Of a DNA stretch of 40,398 nucleotides, positions 8,931 to 17,243 are shown one piece after another. The position numbers and the translations under genes are program-made. Each line of letters starts with the position of its first letter. The first letter of the stretch is position 1. Source of the DNA: JBIIJL01 sp044233795 (GTDB lineage: Bacteria > Pseudomonadota > Gammaproteobacteria > Legionellales > Legionellaceae); contig JBIIJL010000010.1 of the NCBI GenBank assembly GCA_044233795.1, positions 1 to 40,398 of the forward strand, given 5' to 3'. The notes under the pieces were generated by a model. The model did not search any database. It had not been told where the DNA came from and saw only the letters and a list, made by a program, of their open reading frames with translations.

Positions 8931-10106
8931 ATGTTTGAATCAATGGAAAACCAGCAAGACAATGCTAAGATTGTAGTTGTCGGCGTAGGTGGTGGCGGTG
9001 GTAATGCGGTTGAGCATATGGTTGCCGAGAATATCGACGGGGTCGTTTTTGTTTGTGCAAATACAGATGCCCAGGCACTTAAAAACTCAAATGCGAAGAT
9101 ATTATTACAGCTGGGCGATGAGTTAACTAAGGGGCTAGGTGCTGGTGCCAATCCGCAGATTGGTCGAGAGGCAGCGGAAGAAGACAGAGCACGCATTAAC
9201 GAAGTGTTGCAAGGCGCAGATATGGTATTTATTACTGCTGGAATGGGCGGAGGCACAGGAACAGGGGCCGCTCCAGTCTTTGCGGAGGTGGCTAAAGAGC
9301 TTGGTATTTTAACAGTAGCCGTGGTCACTAAGCCATTTTCCTTTGAGGGTAAACAGCGCGCACTAGCTGCTGAAGAGGGTATACGTCGCTTGGCTGATCA
9401 TGTCGACTCATTGATTACAATACCCAATAATAAGCTTCTTAGTGTACTAGGAAAAAATATCAGTTTATTGAATGCGTTTAAAGCTGCAAACAATGTATTA
9501 CTGGGCGCAGTGAAGGGTATTTCTGATTTAATTACGCGACCTGGGCTTATCAACGTCGATTTTGCGGATGTTAAAACTGTTATGTCTGAAATGGGCATGG
9601 CGATGATGGGAACTGGCTGCGCAAAAGGAGAAGAGCGTGCCCGGCAGGCTGCAGAGGCTGCCATAGCCTCACCACTACTTGAAGATGTCAATTTCTCTGG
9701 TGCGCGAGGTATTTTGGTGAATATTACCGCAGGCATAGATATGTCGATTGGAGAATTTGAAGAAGTTGGCGATGTTATTAAAGAATTCATCTCTGATGAT
9801 GCAACGGTTGTGGTTGGTACAGTCATTGATCCTGAGATGACAGAAGAAATGCGTGTGACAGTTATCGTTACAGGGCTTGGAGACCTCAGACAACGTGGCC
9901 AACAGCAACAATATTCTCAAGGCAAAGCGCGATTGGTTGAGACACGTCGAGGCGATGGCACTCTTGATTATGATGAGCTCGAGCGACCCGCAGTGATTCG
10001 CAAACAAGCAACGACACCTGTTGCCTCCAAGCAAGGTAGCGATGCTGTTCCTGATGTTGATTATCTAGATATACCTGCTTTTTTACGGCGACAAGAGGAA
10101 GCGTAG
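8931..10106 (+). CDS. ftsZ: FtsZ, tubulin-like division GTPase
   Basis: GTPase that polymerises into the Z ring at midcell. From ATG 8931 the protein is 391 residues. The GVGGGGGNA loop (18-26) and tubulin signature GGGTGTG (106-112) bind GTP. A variable Q-rich linker leads to the conserved C-terminal peptide DYLDIPAFLRRQ, which binds FtsA and ZipA. The frame is open from TTG 8910, but GAGAGGT at 8919-8925 is a well-spaced ribosome-binding site for ATG 8931, and FtsZ proteins normally begin MFE. It is followed 106 bp later by lpxC. Confidence 0.98.
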   Translation: MFESMENQQDNAKIVVVGVGGGGGNAVEHMVAENIDGVVFVCANTDAQALKNSNAKILLQLGDELTKGLGAGANPQIGREAAEEDRARINEVLQGADMVFITAGMGGGTGTGAAPVFAEVAKELGILTVAVVTKPFSFEGKQRALAAEEGIRRLADHVDSLITIPNNKLLSVLGKNISLLNAFKAANNVLLGAVKGISDLITRPGLINVDFADVKTVMSEMGMAMMGTGCAKGEERARQAAEAAIASPLLEDVNFSGARGILVNITAGIDMSIGEFEEVGDVIKEFISDDATVVVGTVIDPEMTEEMRVTVIVTGLGDLRQRGQQQQYSQGKARLVETRRGDGTLDYDELERPAVIRKQATTPVASKQGSDAVPDVDYLDIPAFLRRQEEA

Positions 10107-10212
10107 GTCCGGCCGGAAGGGTGGGCATTATTTATGGACGTATCATTAAAATATTGATACTATTCGCCTAACTACGTTTACAAAAAAGGGGATGATGAAA
10201 GGTGAGTGCTGA

Positions 10213-11127
10213 ATGATTAAACAAAGAACTCCTAAAAAAGTGATTCAAGCAACTGGCGTTGGATTGCATTCTGGTGAAAAGGTTCTCCTCACGCTCCATC
10301 CAGCTCCTATCAACACCGGTATCATTTTCAGGCGCACAGATCTTTCCCCTGTTGTTGAAATTCCTGCCTCATACAAGCATGTAAGCGATACGATGTTATG
10401 TACTTCCCTCCAACATCAAGGCGTAAAAGTTGCCACTGTAGAGCATTTGTTGTCTGCGCTCGCTGGTTTGGGTATCGACAATGCCTATGTGGATATCAAT
10501 GCACCAGAAATTCCTATTATGGATGGTAGTGCAGCTCCCTTTGTATTTTTGATTCAATCAGCCGGTATCCGTGAGCAGAGCGCAGCGAAGAGGTTTATTC
10601 GTATTTTGAAACCCCTGCGTATTGAAGAAAATGGTAAGTATGTTCAATTCCTGCCATATAATGGATATAAAATAACCTTCACCATCGATTTCGATCACCC
10701 TGTATTCAACGTTAGACCGCAAACGGTTGATTTTGATTTTTCATCGACATCTTATGTTAAGGAAGTCTGTCGAGCCAGAACCTTTGGGTTTCTTTCTGAT
10801 TACGAAAAGCTAAGAGAATCTGATTTGGCAAAAGGTGGTAGTTTAGATAATGCAGTTGTGGTTGATAATTATCGTGTAATTAACGAAGATGGTTTGCGTT
10901 TTGACGATGAGTTCGTGAAACATAAGGTGTTAGATGCTATTGGTGATCTATATCTCTTAGGTTCAGGTTTAATTGGCGCATTTGAAGGTTATAAATCGGG
11001 CCATGAGCTAAATAATAAATTGTTGCGTAAGTTAATTGCTGAGCAGGATGCTTGGGAATATACTTATTTTGATATGGAGAATTACAGACCATCCCTCCAA
11101 TCTGGACTGTATCCCATAGAGGCCTAA
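10213..11127 (+). CDS. lpxC: LpxC, UDP-3-O-acyl-GlcNAc deacetylase
   Basis: Zinc amidase catalysing the committed step of lipid A synthesis in the cytoplasm. The 304-residue protein contains the zinc-ligand segment ATVEHLLSALAGLGIDNAY (first His at residue 78), the FVKHKVLDAIGDLYLLG segment with the other His and Asp ligands, and the catalytic GHELNN motif. The N-terminal GLHSGE loop is also typical. A ribosome-binding site (AAAGGTGAG) lies about 8 bases before the ATG. It is the classical last gene of the dcw cluster and shows that the cell has a lipid A outer membrane. Confidence 0.97.
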   Translation: MIKQRTPKKVIQATGVGLHSGEKVLLTLHPAPINTGIIFRRTDLSPVVEIPASYKHVSDTMLCTSLQHQGVKVATVEHLLSALAGLGIDNAYVDINAPEIPIMDGSAAPFVFLIQSAGIREQSAAKRFIRILKPLRIEENGKYVQFLPYNGYKITFTIDFDHPVFNVRPQTVDFDFSSTSYVKEVCRARTFGFLSDYEKLRESDLAKGGSLDNAVVVDNYRVINEDGLRFDDEFVKHKVLDAIGDLYLLGSGLIGAFEGYKSGHELNNKLLRKLIAEQDAWEYTYFDMENYRPSLQSGLYPIEA

Positions 11128-11167
11128 GGTGGCTTATGACCCTTCTCTAGGACATCAATAATATTCT

Positions 11168-11608
11168 CTAGTCTTTTTGGCGCGTATCCTTTTGTTTGTT
11201 AACTAGTTTAATTAATGCTTCTTTGAGTGGTGCGTAATGGCATTGTTCTGCCTCGGCAATGATTGTAGCTTGAGCTTTTGTTGAGATACTTGGAAGAAAT
11301 GACTTTGGTCGAGATGAGGCTAGGGTTGAGCTTGATACGGTGACTTTTATCGATGTGAGCTGGTAAATGCCGGCTTCTTTTCTAAGCTTGTCTCTTATTT
11401 CTGGTAGACAGTAATGAAGTTGGGTCGCCCATACAGGGTCAACTGCAATGATGGACAAACAATTCTGGTTAAAACTTTTTACATGACACTTTCCTTGGAG
11501 CATTGAGGGCAGCACCGCCTGAAGTTTAGCGTCTAATTCCTCAAGTTGTAGCACGCGTTTACAGATGCTTTGTAAGCTTTGATTCATATAGCGGTGAATG
11601 CGGCGCAT
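11168..11608 (-). CDS. dciA: DciA-like DUF721 protein (putative replicative helicase loader)
   Basis: Small protein (146 residues) with the DUF721 fold. The central segment around residues 45-85 (LSIIAVDPVWATQLHYCLPE) matches the family pattern of a beta strand, then W-A-x-x-L and a helix. DciA proteins interact with the DnaB helicase and act as loaders in bacteria lacking DnaC. The gene lies next to lpxC, which is a common DUF721 location, but here it is convergent to lpxC with a 40-bp gap. GGGGA 5 bases before the ATG supports the start. The C-terminal third (Ser/Lys-rich, then a helix) is not diagnostic. Confidence 0.8.
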   Translation of the reverse strand: MRRIHRYMNQSLQSICKRVLQLEELDAKLQAVLPSMLQGKCHVKSFNQNCLSIIAVDPVWATQLHYCLPEIRDKLRKEAGIYQLTSIKVTVSSSTLASSRPKSFLPSISTKAQATIIAEAEQCHYAPLKEALIKLVNKQKDTRQKD

Positions 11609-11690
11609 TGTTTCCCCATTTATTTATGCTTAGCGGTTGCCATTTTGTCTGCTTATGTCAGAATAGGTTGAATTTAGAACAAAGGATTTT

Positions 11691-12116
11691 ATGATGTCAG
11701 ATAATAGTATTGTATATCAAGCTCGTCTTCATTGGGTATTATTTGTCTGGCCTTTTGTGTTGCTTTTCTTTTCCACCTATATTGCTTTACAGTTCCAACA
11801 ATTGCATCCTGTGGCCCTTCTATTGATGGGCTTTTCGTTGATCTGGTTAGTTATGGTTTGGATGACTTATCATTTTTCCTTACTCACGATTAAAAAAAAT
11901 CAGGTGATTCTCTGTACGGGCTTTTGGGTGCGCCAGACCATTGATATTCCATTGGCAAAAATTGAGAGTATTGATATTCGACAATCAATCCTCGGAAGCG
12001 TATTTCATTATGGCCTCTTGGTGATCACAGGGACTGGTGGCAGCCGGCAAATGGTTAATTTTCTAAGCCGACCTTTGACTTGTCGAAGGTATATTGAGCA
12101 GTTGTTACATGGTTGA
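11691..12116 (+). CDS. bPH2-type bacterial PH-domain membrane protein
   Basis: 141-residue inner-membrane protein with two adjacent hydrophobic helices (about residues 15-35 and 40-62). A short beta-rich domain follows that resembles the YdbS/YdbT-type bacterial PH domain: FSLLTIKKNQVILCTGFWVR, then IPLAKIESIDIRQS. These domains are widespread and their substrate is generally unknown. Two adjacent ATGs (11691 and 11694) both fit AAAGGA at 11680-11685. It converges on the GGDEF-EAL gene with only 9 bp between the stops. Confidence 0.75.
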   Translation: MMSDNSIVYQARLHWVLFVWPFVLLFFSTYIALQFQQLHPVALLLMGFSLIWLVMVWMTYHFSLLTIKKNQVILCTGFWVRQTIDIPLAKIESIDIRQSILGSVFHYGLLVITGTGGSRQMVNFLSRPLTCRRYIEQLLHG

Positions 12117-12125
12117 CCAGTGTTA

Positions 12126-14291
12126 TTATTGATAAGCTAGTGCCTCAAATGCTGCGGGTGGGAGTGGGTGACTCAGATAGAATCCTTGCCCCAAGAGGCA
12201 ATCTTTTGAAATCAAATAGGCTAATTGAGTTTCATTTTCAATGCCTTCAGCAATGATGCTCATGCCAAGTTCGTGTGCTAAAGTTATGATAGTGTCGACG
12301 ATGACCACCTTATCATGTTTATTATGGATGTGTTTGATAAATGTTTTATCAATTTTTAGCGCATTGATAGGCAATGATTGCAATCGACTTAGTGATGAGT
12401 AGCCTGTCCCAAAATCATCTAGCAATATACTGGCCCCTAGCCCACAGATTTTTTTGAGCCCAAAATTTACAGTAGTATTGTTCTCCATCAACATACTTTC
12501 AGTAATTTCTATACCGAGATAATTGGCGGGATAGTGAAAACTCTCAAGAATATTTTTGAAACCATCATAAAATCCGATATTCTGGAATTGTGTGGGCGAT
12601 ACATTGATGGAGAATAAGAGATGGCGGTGATATTTTTCCGCCCATTGTGTAGTTTGTTGACATGCTTTACATAAGACCCACTCACCAATTGAAACAATCA
12701 AATTGCTATTTTCAGCTATAGGAATGAATTCTGCGGGTGATATTTGACCTAAAATTGGACTGAACCAACGAATCAATACCTCCGCCCCGACAATTTGTTT
12801 AGTTGATAAATTGTACACAGGTTGGTAGTGAACCATGAGCTCGTCATTTTTCAAGGCTTTGCGCAGATGTGATTCAATTTCTGCTTCTCTGTTTTGTTCG
12901 GCACGGATTGTTTTGGTATAAAACTGAAATGTCTTTTTGCCGGATTTTTTAGCATTAAAAAGTGCTGCAGATGCATTTTTTAATAGTTCTTCATAGGTTT
13001 TACCATCATTTGGATAGATAGCAATACCTATACTTACACTTTCTGTGAGGAGTTTCCCTGCAATAGCATAGGGCGTGCACAACTCATTAAGTAAGCGAAG
13101 AGCAAATTTTCTTGCTGCAGAGGGTGTTTTCACATCTGGTGCAATGATAGCAAATTCGTCTCCCCCTATTCGTGAAACGATGTCCGTTTCTCCGATGAGT
13201 TTTAATAAGGTTGTTGCAAAGAGATTGAGAAACTGATTTCCATGAAGATGACCTAAAGCATCATTGACTGATTTGAAATTATCAATATCAATGACAAATA
13301 AAGTAAATTGACGGGCTCCTTCTATATTGTTGGATATAGTATTAGAGAGTAGATTTTCAAATTCGTGTCGATTATAGAGTTCGGTCAAATCATCATGTGC
13401 GGCAATGAAGGTTAATTTTGCTTTACTAGTTTGTAATTCTACTTGAGCTTTGACGATGTTTTGATAGGACAATATCTGATTAATGATGAGACAGGAAAAT
13501 GGAATTAAGTAGGTAATGACAGTTAGAAATAAGGCAATACTATTTGCCATATCATAGGTCATTGTTGAGAAGAAGAGGAGATAGGTGGCAATAGCGATTT
13601 GGGTGATACACATCCATAAAATGCTATTGGTTAAGAGCGATGGATATTTTTGATATATTTTCGGGTAGATGAAAAGCACAATTGTAGAGTTTACTATTAA
13701 GTACAGTGTTTCGTAAGGTCTAAAAAATGGACCTAATTTAAAGAGCATTTGTGGTGGTGTTTGCATGAGTATTGAGTAATAGACTGATATAGTACAAAAT
13801 GCTACCAATAAAAAACTTAGTAAAATGATAGTAGTTAATCTTGGTGCTTTTCGCCTGAACTTGGTTAGTAGAAGAATTAAACCTACAAGCAGAATTAAAG
13901 CGCTCATGGTGTGCGCAAATGTCCACAAAAGCGTATCTAGTAATTCTTTGTTTAATAAATACGGTGGGACATCAATTAGTAAGGTTTCCACGGCATTTAA
14001 TGTTGCAGAAAAAAGAAGGGACATACCAATGACGAGAGCCACCTTATCTTCTGTCAATTTATATTGTACAAAGGCTAGCAAAGCCGTGATAATTCCTATG
14101 GAAAAAGCGCTCCATTGCATCAGCGCTTGTATCACATAGGCATGATGGATGTGAAATGAGGTGCTTCTGTGTTCTAAGTTGAAAAATATCATGATCAGGG
14201 CCGGAAGGCATATGATGACTAATAAGGCCCGTTTGAAGACGCTAGGCATATAATGTAGTTGATCTGCGGAATGATTTGATGCTTGTTCCAT
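12126..14291 (-). CDS. Seven-helix membrane GGDEF-EAL protein (c-di-GMP synthesis/turnover)
   Basis: 721-residue protein. Residues 20-275 form about seven transmembrane helices, resembling MASE-type sensor modules. A GGDEF domain follows (about 290-455) and then an EAL domain (470-715). The diguanylate cyclase motif is intact (RIGGDEF, GGDEF at 376-380, with DIDNFKSVND upstream). The RxxD inhibitory site is not evident. The EAL domain retains the catalytic set: EVL at 504-506, NVS at 563-565, EITE at 595-598, DDFGTG at 625-630, KID at 647-649 and AEGIE at 681-685. Both activities are therefore possible. The signal sensed is unknown. GAGAG about 4 bases before the ATG supports the start. It is the intact counterpart of the degenerate GGDEF/EAL protein at 29637. 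Confidence 0.93.
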   Translation of the reverse strand: MEQASNHSADQLHYMPSVFKRALLVIICLPALIMIFFNLEHRSTSFHIHHAYVIQALMQWSAFSIGIITALLAFVQYKLTEDKVALVIGMSLLFSATLNAVETLLIDVPPYLLNKELLDTLLWTFAHTMSALILLVGLILLLTKFRRKAPRLTTIILLSFLLVAFCTISVYYSILMQTPPQMLFKLGPFFRPYETLYLIVNSTIVLFIYPKIYQKYPSLLTNSILWMCITQIAIATYLLFFSTMTYDMANSIALFLTVITYLIPFSCLIINQILSYQNIVKAQVELQTSKAKLTFIAAHDDLTELYNRHEFENLLSNTISNNIEGARQFTLFVIDIDNFKSVNDALGHLHGNQFLNLFATTLLKLIGETDIVSRIGGDEFAIIAPDVKTPSAARKFALRLLNELCTPYAIAGKLLTESVSIGIAIYPNDGKTYEELLKNASAALFNAKKSGKKTFQFYTKTIRAEQNREAEIESHLRKALKNDELMVHYQPVYNLSTKQIVGAEVLIRWFSPILGQISPAEFIPIAENSNLIVSIGEWVLCKACQQTTQWAEKYHRHLLFSINVSPTQFQNIGFYDGFKNILESFHYPANYLGIEITESMLMENNTTVNFGLKKICGLGASILLDDFGTGYSSLSRLQSLPINALKIDKTFIKHIHNKHDKVVIVDTIITLAHELGMSIIAEGIENETQLAYLISKDCLLGQGFYLSHPLPPAAFEALAYQ

Positions 14292-14320
14292 GCGTCTCTC
14301 AACATTCGATGTACATTTTA

Positions 14321-14326
14321 ATTATA
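14321..14326 (-). promoter_or_regulatory. Candidate -10 box (TATAAT) for the GGDEF-EAL gene
   Basis: On the minus strand a perfect TATAAT lies 30 bases upstream of the start at 14291. The region 15-18 bases further upstream has no good -35 match, so this is a partial promoter call only. Confidence 0.4.
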
Positions 14327-14387
14327 GCAGTACTTCAGAAGGAGTAATTGCTACAATAAGTTTACTTAAAACGGCTAAGGGTTTCGT

Positions 14388-15275
14388 ATGGATGGAAAAG
14401 ATTATTACAAAGTCATGGGGTTAGAAAAAAACGCGACGGATAAAGAGATAAAAATGGCTTATCGTCGATTGGCACGGAAATATCATCCTGATCTTAGCAA
14501 GGAAGCAAATGCTGAGGAAAAATTTAAAGAGCTTGGAGAGGCTTATGAGGTTCTGAAAGATCCCAAAAAGCGTAAAACCTATGATCAGTATATGACAGAT
14601 GCTTCGCTTAGAAAAAATCATACATCCTCGAAAGAGCAAACTTACAGGGGCGATACTGGTGGTGAGGGTCATTACAGCGCTGATTTTTTTGAGTCTCTTT
14701 TCGGAGGAGCCCCACATTTTAGGCAGTCAAATCGGCAAGGCGTCGACCTTTACAGTGAGATGAGTGTAAGTTTGGAGGAAGCCTATCATGGTGGTGTCAA
14801 AGAAATTAGGCTTTCTGATGACAAAGGTAAACCGCAAACACTTAAGGTCAAAATTCCTGCTGGGGTAAAAAATGGCCAGCAAATACGGCTGACAGGTCTT
14901 GGCGGTCATGGCCTGGGGGCTGGAGCACGGGGGGATCTATATGTGACCCTTTCTGTAGGAACACATCCATTGTTTGATGTGAAAGGGCATCATGTGTATC
15001 TTACCTTACCCATTGCTCCTTGGGAGGCTGCCTTGGGGGGCACGATTGGGGTGCCAACGCTTGGTGGGAAGGTTGATTTAAAAATTCCACCTGGCTCACA
15101 AGGCGGGCAGATGTTACGTTTGAAACAGCGTGGTTTGCCGGGGAAAACGCAAGGTGATCAATTTGTGATTTTAAAAATAGTGATTCCTGTGCCAACAACA
15201 GATAGCGCTAAATCATTCTATAAAAAAATGGCAGAAGAATTGCCATTTAATCCTCGCGAAAGTATGGGAGTTTAA
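14388..15275 (+). CDS. cbpA: CbpA-type DnaJ co-chaperone (J protein without zinc finger)
   Basis: Cytoplasmic HSP40 that stimulates DnaK; the E. coli homologue also binds curved DNA. The J domain occupies residues 4-70 with the essential HPD motif in KYHPDLSK. A glycine-containing linker follows, then the two C-terminal substrate-binding beta domains from about residue 120 to 280 (RQGVDLYSEMSVSLEEAYHG, IPAGVKNGQQIRLTGLG, IPPGSQGGQMLRLKQRGLPG). The cysteine repeats of full DnaJ are absent, so this is the 295-residue CbpA class. AAGGG before the ATG is a plausible ribosome-binding site. The stop overlaps the next start by one base (TAATG). Confidence 0.93.
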   Translation: MDGKDYYKVMGLEKNATDKEIKMAYRRLARKYHPDLSKEANAEEKFKELGEAYEVLKDPKKRKTYDQYMTDASLRKNHTSSKEQTYRGDTGGEGHYSADFFESLFGGAPHFRQSNRQGVDLYSEMSVSLEEAYHGGVKEIRLSDDKGKPQTLKVKIPAGVKNGQQIRLTGLGGHGLGAGARGDLYVTLSVGTHPLFDVKGHHVYLTLPIAPWEAALGGTIGVPTLGGKVDLKIPPGSQGGQMLRLKQRGLPGKTQGDQFVILKIVIPVPTTDSAKSFYKKMAEELPFNPRESMGV

Positions 15276-15601
15276 TGATGGCTGAAAAAACATTGGTTGT
15301 CGGTATAGTGCTAGAGGATACAACAACGATTTCTTTCGTTGATGTTTGTGAGCTGTGTAATATCAGTGAGGATGTCTTGCTTGAAATGATGGAGCATGGT
15401 TTGCTTGGAAATCGCTTGAATGATTTTAAGAAAAATGAATTGACAAGAAATCATCTTATGCGGATACGATCAGCAGCTCGCCTTAAAAATGATCTTGAGC
15501 TTAACATCTCAGGAGTTGTTTTGGTGATGGAGTTATTGGATGAACTCCATCAGTTGCAAGACGAACTCTGTATTCTTCAACGTCATGTAAAAAAGGAATG
15601 A
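15275..15601 (+). CDS. cbpM: CbpM-like modulator of CbpA
   Basis: 108-residue MerR-like small protein. In E. coli CbpM binds the J domain of CbpA and inhibits it. The fold pattern is visible: SFVDVCELCNISEDVLLEMM forms an HTH-like unit, followed by basic helices and a C-terminal helical hairpin (VLVMELLDELHQLQDELCIL). Position directly after cbpA with a one-base overlap is the strongest evidence. ATG 15278 is an equally possible start. It ends one base before the convergent gene at 15602. Confidence 0.85.
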   Translation: MMAEKTLVVGIVLEDTTTISFVDVCELCNISEDVLLEMMEHGLLGNRLNDFKKNELTRNHLMRIRSAARLKNDLELNISGVVLVMELLDELHQLQDELCILQRHVKKE

Positions 15602-16246
15602 TTAGGGGATGTTTGATGGTCTATATGGGTGGGATGGTTGGGCGTCCGCGTGGCGGGCTGGTGGTGCGAGAGGGTTTCTAAAATGGCCAGATTGGTTATT
15701 GCCCCTTGGTTGACCGAGTCCTGGATTTTGGGCATAGTGGTTTCTGTGCAGATGATTCTCGTCTGCATCTTCTTCTTCGAGTTCTAAAAATACGCCTACG
15801 GCTTTGGCCGCTTTACCAAGCATTTCTCCAATGTTTTCAATAAGCGATCCAATGACTGATATCGTCATGCCCAGCACGACGGAACTCGCGCATACTGCAT
15901 GGCCGACTGCAAGCGCAAAAGGGAGCTTGCCCGCACCAAGAGCAACAAGTATTCCCATCCCAAGAACTAGGAAGATGGCAGAGCAACTCAGCATAAGAAA
16001 GCCCTCGAAGTAAATACTGGTTTGCTTGTCATCATCAAAGACCAACCTATCTAGCAGTAGCTTGGTCGTAAAGCTAAAGCCTTCTGGATCCTGCATACTC
16101 GGTTCGAGACAGATAATGAATATGATTATATCAATGGGAATGGTTGTTAAAAGGGATACAGCAAATAAGGCCCACATGCCGGCTGAGAAGGTCAAATTAC
16201 CCACTTGCTTGATTAATTGACCTATCAAAGTGATAGGGTTGTCCAT
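15602..16246 (-). CDS. Membrane protein with hydrophilic proline-rich C-terminal tail, paralogue A
   Basis: No known family recognised. 214 residues. The start NPITLIGQLIKQVGN resembles NPIILAGQVTKLAGR in the neighbour at 16359, so the two are paralogues. Hydrophobic segments lie at about 18-47, 83-106 and 108-136. The rest (150-214) is polar: an acidic run (FLELEEEDADE), a His/Asn-rich part and a proline-rich end (LAPPARHADAQPSHPYRP). CGGAG about 7 bases upstream supports the ATG, and a promoter is visible at 16278-16306. Such membrane proteins with disordered tails in this kind of bacterium may be secreted host-directed proteins or envelope proteins; nothing in the sequence decides. Confidence 0.8.
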   Translation of the reverse strand: MDNPITLIGQLIKQVGNLTFSAGMWALFAVSLLTTIPIDIIIFIICLEPSMQDPEGFSFTTKLLLDRLVFDDDKQTSIYFEGFLMLSCSAIFLVLGMGILVALGAGKLPFALAVGHAVCASSVVLGMTISVIGSLIENIGEMLGKAAKAVGVFLELEEEDADENHLHRNHYAQNPGLGQPRGNNQSGHFRNPLAPPARHADAQPSHPYRPSNIP

Positions 16247-16277
16247 GGCTAGCTCCGAGAGTATATTTTGTGAAAAT

Positions 16278-16306
16278 ATTATACAGCTTATTTAATATTA
16301 ATTCAA
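16278..16306 (-). promoter_or_regulatory. Sigma70-like promoter of membrane protein A
   Basis: On the minus strand TTGAAT (16301-16306) and TATAAT (16278-16283) are separated by exactly 17 bases. This places a start of transcription about 25 bases upstream of the ATG at 16246. Confidence 0.65.
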
Positions 16307-16318
16307 TATAATGGTGGA

Positions 16319-16341
16319 GGCCTTACGAACAACATAAGGCC
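16319..16341. repeat. Stem-loop between the two paralogous membrane genes
   Basis: Inverted repeat GGCCTTATG/CGTAAGGCC (with one G-T pair when read as minus-strand RNA) around a 5-base loop. It lies 18 bases after the stop of the gene at 16359. There is no T-run on either strand, so it is not a classical intrinsic terminator. It may be a terminator-like or RNA-stabilising hairpin. Confidence 0.5.
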
Positions 16342-16358
16342 AATTGTATAGAAGAGAT

Positions 16359-17030
16359 TCAAATCGGATAATTGGAAGGGGATTCCGGGTATGGGGGTGG
16401 TAGATCAGATTGTGAACAAGAAGAGTTAGCACCTGATCCAAAAAACCCGCGATGTGCTCCAGTTGGTTGCTGATAAGGCTCTGTGGATGGGTTGTCTTGA
16501 GCGGCAGAGCGTCTGGGCATCTGGGAATGATTGTGCTGACAATGGTGATCGTGGCTATGTTCATCGTTGTAAGAAGCTTCATAGCTTGAGTTCAACAGTT
16601 CTTCGAGAAACTCACCTAACGTAACTATTTGATTGCCCATCCAGGAAAGCATTTGGCCGCTACAGACTAATGTCAAACTGACTAACCACCCTGCCATCAA
16701 GAACATACCAATTCCAGGAACGCCTAAGAGGAAGGATAAGCCGACGGCAATTGCAGTGGTGACTGGGGATATGAAAAGCAAAATTGGCCAAGATCCTGAA
16801 TTTACGGATCGGGGGCTTAAATTTTCAAATAACTGGCTAAAGAGAAGGGCTGTAACGAAAGTAAGAGGGCTGTCTCGACGTACTGCATTGAGGAGCGAAG
16901 CCAAGAGGACGATGTCAATTGCCACTGTCCCAAGAATTGCCATGATAAACAGAGTTCCGATCCCAACGATAAAGAAACCCCTACCGGCTAATTTAGTGAC
17001 CTGACCTGCTAATATAATAGGATTTAACAT
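16359..17030 (-). CDS. Membrane protein with His-rich and PPPY-containing C-terminal tail, paralogue B
   Basis: No known family recognised. 223 residues from ATG 17030, chosen because GGAG lies about 6 bases upstream; an in-frame TTG at 17045 is less likely. Three hydrophobic regions lie at about 18-50, 80-104 and 105-135. The polar tail has a His/Asp cluster at 155-170 (NDEHSHDHHCQHNHSQ) that could bind metal, and ends in a proline-rich segment with PPPY at 211-214. PPxY is the ligand of eukaryotic WW domains such as those of NEDD4-type ubiquitin ligases. In a host-associated bacterium this is suggestive, but short motifs also arise by chance. It is paralogous to the next gene and has its own promoter. 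Confidence 0.8.
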   Translation of the reverse strand: MLNPIILAGQVTKLAGRGFFIVGIGTLFIMAILGTVAIDIVLLASLLNAVRRDSPLTFVTALLFSQLFENLSPRSVNSGSWPILLFISPVTTAIAVGLSFLLGVPGIGMFLMAGWLVSLTLVCSGQMLSWMGNQIVTLGEFLEELLNSSYEASYNDEHSHDHHCQHNHSQMPRRSAAQDNPSTEPYQQPTGAHRGFFGSGANSSCSQSDLPPPYPESPSNYPI

Positions 17031-17084
17031 CTTAAGCTCCAACAATGTGGGACAAAAGCCCCATAGCGGTTAATGTGCGCTTAC

Positions 17085-17113
17085 ATTATACATATTATCT
17101 ATTGATGGGGCAA
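17085..17113 (-). promoter_or_regulatory. Sigma70-like promoter of membrane protein B
   Basis: On the minus strand TTGCCC (17108-17113) and TATAAT (17085-17090) are 17 bases apart, 55 bases upstream of the ATG at 17030. A 7-bp inverted repeat (GCCCCAT at 17059-17065 and ATGGGGC at 17105-17111) flanks the core promoter and could be an operator. The arrangement mirrors the promoter of the paralogue. Confidence 0.6.
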
Positions 17114-17243
17114 TAAAACTTGTGTGTTAAATGGTGTGATTGTTGAAAGTTACATACATTTAGAGCTTCGCCAGTAAGAAGACGGCGACTTAGCTGAAAT
17201 ATACTTATAACAAGGGTCTAATATCAGTGGGCGATGAATCGTT

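Noticed and set aside
8885..9826. Two long minus-strand frames opposite ftsZ
   Set aside because: Antisense shadows of a highly conserved gene, Ser/Thr/Pro/Ala-rich as expected from complement reading.
10109..10118. Palindrome TCCGGCCGGA after ftsZ as a terminator
   Set aside because: No loop and no following T-run; too short to form a terminator hairpin.
16298..16582. 94-codon minus-strand frame overlapping the PPPY-tail gene
   Set aside because: Shadow of the longer gene, which has membrane segments, a ribosome-binding site and a promoter.
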